Under the pieces are notes generated by a model. The model ran no database searches. It saw nothing but the letters and a program-made list of their open reading frames with translations, and was not told the DNA's origin. Shown piece after piece: positions 8,438-13,064 of a stretch of 13,064 bases of DNA. Source of the DNA: an uncultured Clostridia bacterium. GTDB taxonomy: Bacteria > Bacillota > Clostridia > Christensenellales > Borkfalkiaceae. The translations under genes were made by a program, and so were the position numbers. Within the stretch, counting starts at the first letter, position 1. Every line of letters begins with the position of its first letter. The stretch covers positions 1 to 13,064 of the forward strand of contig CAKQMM010000013.1 of the NCBI GenBank assembly GCA_934254755.1, in the 5' to 3' direction.

Positions 8438-8463
8438 TAATTAGTTTCGTTAAATTCAACGCC
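8438..8463 (-). repeat. Right terminal inverted repeat of the 235-bp element
   Basis: Read on the minus strand it begins GGCGTT, contains ATTTAACG and ends ACTAATTA, mirroring the left terminus. TTA follows immediately at 8464-8466. Confidence 0.75.
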
Positions 8464-8475
8464 TTATTTATAAAT

Positions 8476-8509
8476 TTTAATAATTATAAGACTTTAATAA
8501 TTATAAGAA
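8476..8509 (+). repeat. Two tandem 17-nt AT-rich repeats before the peptidase gene
   Basis: TTTAATAATTATAAG followed by AC, then the same 15 bases followed by AA (8476-8492 and 8493-8509). Each copy contains the palindrome ATAATTAT. The second copy runs into the ribosome binding site AGAAGGA (8506-8512). It could be a duplicated operator, an upstream -10-like region or a replication slip. Confidence 0.75.
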
Positions 8510-8516
8510 GGACAAT

Positions 8517-10214
8517 ATGAAAGTAAGTGAAATTCCGTACCTTAGGTACGACGTGAATAAAATAATTACCGTATTTTTCGCCGCCGAGAAAGAACTGAAA
8601 ACCGCAAAATCAAGCGAAGAAGTCAAAAAAATAAGAGAAAAAGTCGTTGAAGAGGAAGTTCAGCTCGACACCGCTTTTAATCTGGCGTTTATCCGCTGGT
8701 CAATAAACACGGCGGACGAGTTTTACGTCGCCGAAAAGGAATATTACGACCAAAACCTTCCAAAAACGTATAAAAGCAAAAACGCATACCAGAAGGCGTT
8801 TTTAAGCGTGGTTGAAAAATTCGGCGGGGACTATCCGCCGTCGCTTTTAAGCGTAATAAAATATAAACTTATCTCCGAAAACGAAAAAATCGAAAGCGAA
8901 GCCGCCGCCGAGAATGCTCTTGTCAGCGAATATTCCGACTTTATGAGCGCGCTTACAGTAGACTATAACGGCGAAAGTTTGCCCGTAACCATAATTAAGG
9001 GCTATATGTGCGACGGGGATAGAAAAGTTCGCGAAAAAGCGCACAACGCGCTCGGCGCGGCTCTTAAAACAAACGCCGAATTTTTGGATAATAATTTTGA
9101 CGCGCTCGTTAAAAACCGCGATAAGCAAGCGAAAATTTTAGGGTTTAAAAATTTCACGGAACTATCCTGCTATCGCATGAACCGCACGAGTTATAAAGAA
9201 GCGGAATTAAACTCGCTTAAAAACTCTATTAAAAAATACGTAGTGCCCGCGCTTACCCGTCTGCGCGGCGAAATAGCCGAAAAGCTAGGGATAGAAACCC
9301 TTAAAATTTACGACCTTTCCGCCGTAACTAAAAGCCTTCCGCCAAAACCCGTCGCAAGCGGCGCAGACCTTCTTGAAAACGGGCGGAAAATGTATCGCGA
9401 AATGAGCGAAGATACCGGCAAATTTTTCGATTTTATGTTAAATAGCGACGCTTTTGACGTTTTGTCGAAAAAGAATAAATGGGGCGGTGGTTACGAAACG
9501 GATATTGCGGGGTATAATCAGCCGTTTATTTTGGCGAACTTCAACGGAACTTCCGCCGACGCCGACGTTTTAACTCACGAAGCGGGGCACGCTTACGCAA
9601 GTTATAAAATGAGCGAATCTAGGAAGGATAAAGAACTCGGCCTTCCGTTTATGGACGTTGCCGAAACCCATTCGATGAGCATGGAATTTTTCTGCTATAA
9701 GTTCATTAGAGAGCTGTTCGGTAACGAGTCTGAAAAGTACAAATTCTCGCATTTAATCGATAGTTTTACCTTTATCCCGTACGGTGCTATGGTTGACGAA
9801 TTTCAAAAAATCGTTTACGAAAAACCGTCGCTTACTCCCCTTGAAAGAAAGGCTGAGTGGCTTAAACTCGAAAGCGAATATCGCCCGTTTTTCAGTAACG
9901 ACGGCGTTACTTATTTTGAAGACGGCGGCAGGTGGCAATATCAGATGCACATCTACGAAAACCCGTTTTATTATATCGACTACGTTATCGCGGGACTTAC
10001 CGCAATGCAGTTTTTGATTTTATCGCTTGAAAATTACGACGCTGCATTTGAAAAATATTGCAAGTTTATATCTTTCGGCGCAGACGAAGGGTACTTGAAT
10101 TTAATTGAAAAGTGCGGGTTAAAGTCGCCTTTCGTTGAAGAAACCATTAAAGAAATTACCGAAAAAATTTCTGTGGTTATAGACGATTTTATAAGCCGCG
10201 GCGCGTGCGAATAA
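8517..10214 (+). CDS. M3-family zinc oligoendopeptidase
   Basis: Cytoplasmic metallopeptidase expected to cut short peptides. At 565 residues it fits the M3 oligoendopeptidase branch close to, but distinct from, PepF. The zinc site is HEAGH at 354-358, with E355 as the catalytic base. The third ligand is probably E383, exactly 25 residues after the second His as in the M3 family, in the segment DVAETHSMSMEFF typical of this subgroup. The long helical N-terminal half (about 1-300) is the usual channel-lining region. There is no signal peptide. AAGGA (8508-8512) lies only 4 nt before the ATG. The gene stands alone between the 235-bp element and its own terminator, so its promoter is probably in 8397-8500. 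The substrate is unknown. Confidence 0.93.
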   Translation: MKVSEIPYLRYDVNKIITVFFAAEKELKTAKSSEEVKKIREKVVEEEVQLDTAFNLAFIRWSINTADEFYVAEKEYYDQNLPKTYKSKNAYQKAFLSVVEKFGGDYPPSLLSVIKYKLISENEKIESEAAAENALVSEYSDFMSALTVDYNGESLPVTIIKGYMCDGDRKVREKAHNALGAALKTNAEFLDNNFDALVKNRDKQAKILGFKNFTELSCYRMNRTSYKEAELNSLKNSIKKYVVPALTRLRGEIAEKLGIETLKIYDLSAVTKSLPPKPVASGADLLENGRKMYREMSEDTGKFFDFMLNSDAFDVLSKKNKWGGGYETDIAGYNQPFILANFNGTSADADVLTHEAGHAYASYKMSESRKDKELGLPFMDVAETHSMSMEFFCYKFIRELFGNESEKYKFSHLIDSFTFIPYGAMVDEFQKIVYEKPSLTPLERKAEWLKLESEYRPFFSNDGVTYFEDGGRWQYQMHIYENPFYYIDYVIAGLTAMQFLILSLENYDAAFEKYCKFISFGADEGYLNLIEKCGLKSPFVEETIKEITEKISVVIDDFISRGACE

Positions 10215-10233
10215 TACCTAAACGTTATCAAAA

Positions 10234-10263
10234 AGCCGTCTTTCAAAACGAGGCGGCTTTTTT
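10234..10263 (+). terminator. Intrinsic terminator of the peptidase gene
   Basis: AGCCGTCT (10234-10241) pairs with AGGCGGCT (10251-10258), including one G-T pair, and is followed by a run of T to 10263. It begins 20 nt after the stop codon. The A-run upstream (10230-10234) could extend the stem and may let it work on both strands. Confidence 0.88.
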
Positions 10264-10317
10264 CGTGCGCTTAATAATTTTATCCGTCGTCAACATTTTT
10301 ATCTAATTTTTAAAAAC

Positions 10318-10336
10318 GCAAGTAATTATAACTTGC
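10318..10336. repeat. Inverted repeat GCAAGT-N7-ACTTGC upstream of ftsK
   Basis: A 6-bp inverted repeat with a 7-nt AT spacer (AATTATA), 14 nt before the 20-bp palindrome. It may be a regulator site, but it could be chance in AT-rich DNA. Confidence 0.45.
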
Positions 10337-10350
10337 TAAAACGCGCGGGT

Positions 10351-10370
10351 TATGTTATTATAATAACATA
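10351..10370. promoter_or_regulatory. Perfect 20-bp palindrome with central TATAAT, probable ftsK promoter/operator
   Basis: TATGTTATTATAATAACATA is its own reverse complement. The central TATAAT (10359-10364) is a perfect -10 box, but the best -35 candidates (TTGCTA at 10333, spacer 20; GCTAAA at 10335, spacer 18) are poor. A dimeric regulator bound here would cover the -10. The core TGTTA-N6-TAACA resembles clostridial Rex sites, though flanking positions differ, so the regulator is a guess. Confidence 0.55.
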
Positions 10371-10419
10371 TTCGTTTCAAGGTATGCTTGCATAAGACTT
10401 AGGGCATAATCAAACGACA

Positions 10420-10434
10420 AAAGGTGCTAATTTG
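10420..10434 (+). promoter_or_regulatory. Ribosome binding site that fixes the TTG start of ftsK
   Basis: AAAGGTG (10420-10426) lies 5 nt before TTG at 10432-10434. There is no ATG or GTG in the frame between the stop at 10393-10395 and this TTG. The first in-frame ATG (about 10648) would delete the first membrane segment. Confidence 0.75.
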
Positions 10435-13064
10435 AAAGACGTTAAGGTAAAAGATTCTGAAAATAAGTTTTTTACGGTTGAATTTTTCGGTGTGGCGATA
10501 ATCGTCGCAACTTTTTTGCTGCTCGTCGCGCTTTTGTTCGGCAAAAGCGTGCTTTTCGAGTTGGGTGCGGAAGTTCAGGCGTTTTTGTACGGGTTTTCGG
10601 GATATTTTTCTTACCCCCTTTTAATCGCGCTTAATTACGTCGGTTTTATGATGGTGCTCGGCAAAAAAATACAAAAGTCTTCCACCAAAACGAACGTCAG
10701 ATTCGCGCTTTTATTTTTAATTGCTCTTTTGTGCCTGCTTACGACGATAGGCGGGGCAAGGTCTGCTACCTCTTACGGCGAATATTTAAAGCACGCCTTT
10801 TCGGCGGGAAGGCAGGGGCTGTCGTCCGCGGTTGCGGGCGGATGGCTTTTCTCGCTTATAACTTACCCGTTCGTTAAAGTTATCAAATACGTCGGCGCGA
10901 TAATCTTTTTCTCCCTTTTAACGGTTTTAATCATCGTTTTATATGTGTTAAAGCGTAAAAAAGGCGCGGTTAAAACGGAGGGAGTGAGGGCGTATCCCGG
11001 CAAACTCCCCGGGGAGAACGACGCGGACGGCGGCGCGCGCGCCGAGCAGGGAACCGCCGCTTATCCGTCGGGTGCTAACAGCGAAGAAAGAGGCGGATTT
11101 GCCGCACAAAACGGTTACAATCAGAACGCTTATAATCAGGGCGGTTATGGCTATAACCCGTTTGAAAAGTACGCGCGTAACGGCGCGGGTGAGAGCGGGA
11201 ACGGTCAAGCCGCTTACGGCGGGCAAAGCGCGCAAAATTACGGCGGCTCGCAAAACCCGCAAAACTTCGGCGGTATAAACGGTCGCAACGACTATAGTCA
11301 AGGTTATAATAACGGAGGTTTTTCGGCGAGCGCAGGCGGTTATAATCAGAACGCTAACGCTTACGGCGGTAACTATAACCGTTCCGCTTACGAGCCTCAA
11401 AACGGCTACGCCACGCGTGAAGATAATCGCGGCGGCTATAATTCGGGCTACAATCAAGGTTACGCCGCGGGCGGGTATTCCGAATATAACCAAAATAACA
11501 ACGCTCAGCAGGAAGCGCAAGATCCGCGCTTCGTCAGCGTTGACGGGCAGAATAGATACGGTAACGACGAGAAGTTTGACGAAAACATGCGTACCATTTA
11601 CGGTAAGCCCGTAACTTACAGCGAGGCATACAGAAGCGATTTCGACCCGCAAAAAAACGTTTCGAGTTTCGGCGTAAGCGAAAAATTCGAGCAAAACGAC
11701 GGCGTTTCCGACCCTATTGACAAAACGTACTTAAACAACGAAAGTCCTTACGGCGGCAATGCGTACGACAATAACTTTGACGCGCCGAATAATTACGCCA
11801 CGAAGGAAGAAGCGTTTGAAAAAATAGACGAAGATACGGTTGACGTAGAAGATCCGTTCGCGCCTATCGAAGACGAAAAACCGAAGGTTGACGTTAAAAA
11901 ATTCTTTGAAGGGCGGGCTAAGAAAGAAGCGAGTATATTGTCCGGCAAATCGCCTATTAACGACGGCGAAGTTTCTGACGCGCCCAAATCTACCAAAGCA
12001 AGCGGCGGCGTAAACTTCGTTTCCGACGAAGAGGAAGACGACGGGCGCAAAATGATCGAAAAAATGCCCGTCAACTATAAATACACTCCGCCGCCGATAA
12101 CTCTTCTAAAATCGGTCGATACGCGCGAAAACGACGCAAAGTACGAAGTGTATCGTCAAACGATAATAAACCGCATTTTGTCAACTCTCGCCCGTTTCGG
12201 AGTGGAAACGACGATAGCGCAAAGTTTCCGCGGACCTGCAGTTTCCCGCTTCGATATCGAAGTGCCGGAAGCCGTTCCGATGAAAAAAATCACGCAACTT
12301 TACGACGATATCAACTTGCGCGTTAAAGCGGCAAGCGCGATTCGTATGATTGCGCCCGTGCCTAACACCGATTACGTCGGCATCGAAGTTCCTAACGAAA
12401 AGCCGGACTCCGTCGCGCTTAAAGAACTTATCGCGTCGCCTTATTTCGATACGAGCAAGCCTTCGTCTTTAAACTTTATTTTGGGTAAAGATATAGTCGG
12501 CAAACCCGTTTGCTTAGATTTAGCCGAAATGCCCCACGTTCTCGTTTCGGGTACCACTGGGTCGGGTAAAAGCGTGTGCATAAACTCTATGATAGCAAGC
12601 CTTATTTTCCGCTATTCACCCGCGGAATTAAGGTTTATAATCGTCGATCCCAAAAAGGTTGACTTCGTAAGCTATCAGGATCTTCCGCACATGTTGTTCA
12701 ACGAAATTATCGAAGACGTGCCTGTCGTAAACGCAATGCTTACCTGGGCGGTCAACGAAATGAACGAACGCTATCGCATCCTGCGCGAAAAGGGCGTTAA
12801 AAAACTCAGCGAATATAACGCGAAAGCTTCCGCCCGCGGCGAAAAACTTATGCCGAGGCTCGTCATTATAATCGACGAGTTTGCAGACCTAATGAAGCAG
12901 GACCAGCGCGGCATAGGCGACAAAATTTGTATGCTTGCGCAAAAATCGCGTGCGGCGGGCATACACCTCGTGCTTGTCGCTCAGCGCCCGTCGGCGGATA
13001 TAGTAGAAGGACCCATAAAATCGAACTTGCCTGCAAGGCTCGTATTTAAAGCGGCGTCTAAAAC
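10432..13064 (+). CDS. ftsK: FtsK/SpoIIIE DNA translocase, 3' end cut by the window
   Basis: Membrane-anchored ATPase that pumps double-stranded DNA at the division septum during chromosome segregation or sporulation. The frame is open for 877 codons to the window end. Order: a 4- or 5-pass membrane domain (about 13-37, 52-77, 90-107, 130-148, 153-173) ending KRKK; a Tyr/Asn/Gly/Gln-rich linker (about 224-360); an acidic charged stretch (about 400-510); the alpha domain starting near PPPITLL; then the RecA-like motor with Walker A GTTGSGKS (707-714, K713) and Walker B LVIIIDEFADLM (D815, E816). AQRPSADIVEGPIKSN is also a family hallmark. The rest of the motor and any winged-helix gamma domain lie beyond the edge. 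Start is TTG. SpoIIIE versus vegetative FtsK cannot be told from this part. Confidence 0.95.
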   Translation, partial: MKDVKVKDSENKFFTVEFFGVAIIVATFLLLVALLFGKSVLFELGAEVQAFLYGFSGYFSYPLLIALNYVGFMMVLGKKIQKSSTKTNVRFALLFLIALLCLLTTIGGARSATSYGEYLKHAFSAGRQGLSSAVAGGWLFSLITYPFVKVIKYVGAIIFFSLLTVLIIVLYVLKRKKGAVKTEGVRAYPGKLPGENDADGGARAEQGTAAYPSGANSEERGGFAAQNGYNQNAYNQGGYGYNPFEKYARNGAGESGNGQAAYGGQSAQNYGGSQNPQNFGGINGRNDYSQGYNNGGFSASAGGYNQNANAYGGNYNRSAYEPQNGYATREDNRGGYNSGYNQGYAAGGYSEYNQNNNAQQEAQDPRFVSVDGQNRYGNDEKFDENMRTIYGKPVTYSEAYRSDFDPQKNVSSFGVSEKFEQNDGVSDPIDKTYLNNESPYGGNAYDNNFDAPNNYATKEEAFEKIDEDTVDVEDPFAPIEDEKPKVDVKKFFEGRAKKEASILSGKSPINDGEVSDAPKSTKASGGVNFVSDEEEDDGRKMIEKMPVNYKYTPPPITLLKSVDTRENDAKYEVYRQTIINRILSTLARFGVETTIAQSFRGPAVSRFDIEVPEAVPMKKITQLYDDINLRVKAASAIRMIAPVPNTDYVGIEVPNEKPDSVALKELIASPYFDTSKPSSLNFILGKDIVGKPVCLDLAEMPHVLVSGTTGSGKSVCINSMIASLIFRYSPAELRFIIVDPKKVDFVSYQDLPHMLFNEIIEDVPVVNAMLTWAVNEMNERYRILREKGVKKLSEYNAKASARGEKLMPRLVIIIDEFADLMKQDQRGIGDKICMLAQKSRAAGIHLVLVAQRPSADIVEGPIKSNLPARLVFKAASK
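11101..11511 (+). repeat. Low-complexity Y/N/G/Q-rich linker coding region in ftsK
   Basis: Codons 224-360 are built from degenerate GGYNQN, NQGGYGYN and GYNSGYNQGY-like units. An 18-base segment GGTTACAATCAGAACGCT (11113-11130) recurs at 11338-11355 with one change, which suggests growth by duplication. The long open frames on both strands here come from this biased composition. Confidence 0.85.

Larger units (their letters stand above)
8229..8463. mobile_element. MITE-like non-autonomous element (or structured RNA), 235 bp
   Basis: No protein-coding frame of note occurs here, but the stretch is bounded by 26-bp inverted termini at 8229-8254 and 8438-8463. They match at 22 of 26 positions in three exact blocks (GGCGTT, ATTTAACG, ACTAATTA), separated by two mismatched doublets. 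TTA flanks both ends directly (8226-8228 and 8464-8466), as a 3-bp target duplication would. Inside are two further arms: 8261-8274 with 8355-8370, which encloses a 14-bp hairpin at 8288-8328, and a perfect 12-bp pair 8383-8394/8426-8437 whose outer end abuts the right terminal repeat. The whole can fold as a closing stem with two branches. It sits directly behind the acpP terminator, a usual MITE niche. No transposase is in the window, so the parent family is unknown. A structured RNA is the main alternative. Confidence 0.6.

Noticed and set aside
8225..8516. Riboswitch upstream of the peptidase gene
   Set aside because: The folded region has mirrored ends and flanking TTA, fitting a mobile element better; I recognise no known riboswitch core and there is no terminator or obvious sequestering stem at the peptidase ribosome binding site.
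10383..10394. TATGC-TT-GCATA small inverted repeat in the ftsK leader
   Set aside because: Only 5 bp with a 2-nt loop; easily chance and with no T-tract or overlap with the ribosome binding site.
10948..11694. Long open frame on the minus strand (248 codons) opposite ftsK
   Set aside because: It lies opposite the low-complexity linker, has a Val/Ile/Ala/Thr-biased translation with no family motif, and is explained by the repeated GGY/NQ codons on the other strand.

Overview
The window looks like chromosome of a low-to-mid GC bacterium, most likely an uncultured gut-type member of Clostridia (Bacillota). This is inferred from the gene set, the AGGAG-type ribosome binding sites, a TTG start and FtsK/SpoIIIE architecture. 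The sequence alone does not fix the genus. All genes lie on the + strand, and codon use looks even throughout, with no clear compositional island.

Layout. (1) Positions 2-7850 form one probable operon: glycogen synthase glgA (its first ~7 codons are outside the window), glycogen phosphorylase glgP, a GH13 neopullulanase/cyclomaltodextrinase-like alpha-glucanase, and tex, an S1-domain RNA-binding protein. Gaps are 15, 24 and 7 nt, and no terminator is visible between these genes. GlgA builds the alpha-1,4-glucan, GlgP releases glucose-1-phosphate from it, and the GH13 enzyme probably hydrolyses maltodextrins or limit dextrins. (2) Positions 7873-8224 are a self-contained acyl carrier protein unit with a near-consensus sigma-A promoter (TTGACA, 17 nt, TAAAAT), a strong ribosome binding site, acpP, and a clean intrinsic terminator. 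(3) Positions 8229-8463 hold a 235-bp non-coding element with 26-bp terminal inverted repeats (22/26 matching), a flanking TTA duplication and nested internal inverted repeats. It is best read as a MITE-like non-autonomous mobile element, or possibly a structured RNA. (4) Positions 8517-10214 encode an M3-family zinc oligoendopeptidase, preceded by a tandem 17-nt AT-rich repeat and followed by an intrinsic terminator. (5) From 10432 to the window end lies the first 877 codons of an FtsK/SpoIIIE DNA translocase. It starts at TTG, is preceded by a perfect 20-bp palindrome with TATAAT at its centre, and carries a Tyr/Asn/Gly/Gln-rich low-complexity linker between the membrane domain and the motor.

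The genes are mostly ordinary housekeeping. The least explained parts are the folded element at 8229-8463, the palindrome upstream of ftsK and the prion-like FtsK linker. I found no CRISPR array, tRNA, rRNA, transposase, toxin-antitoxin pair or defence system.
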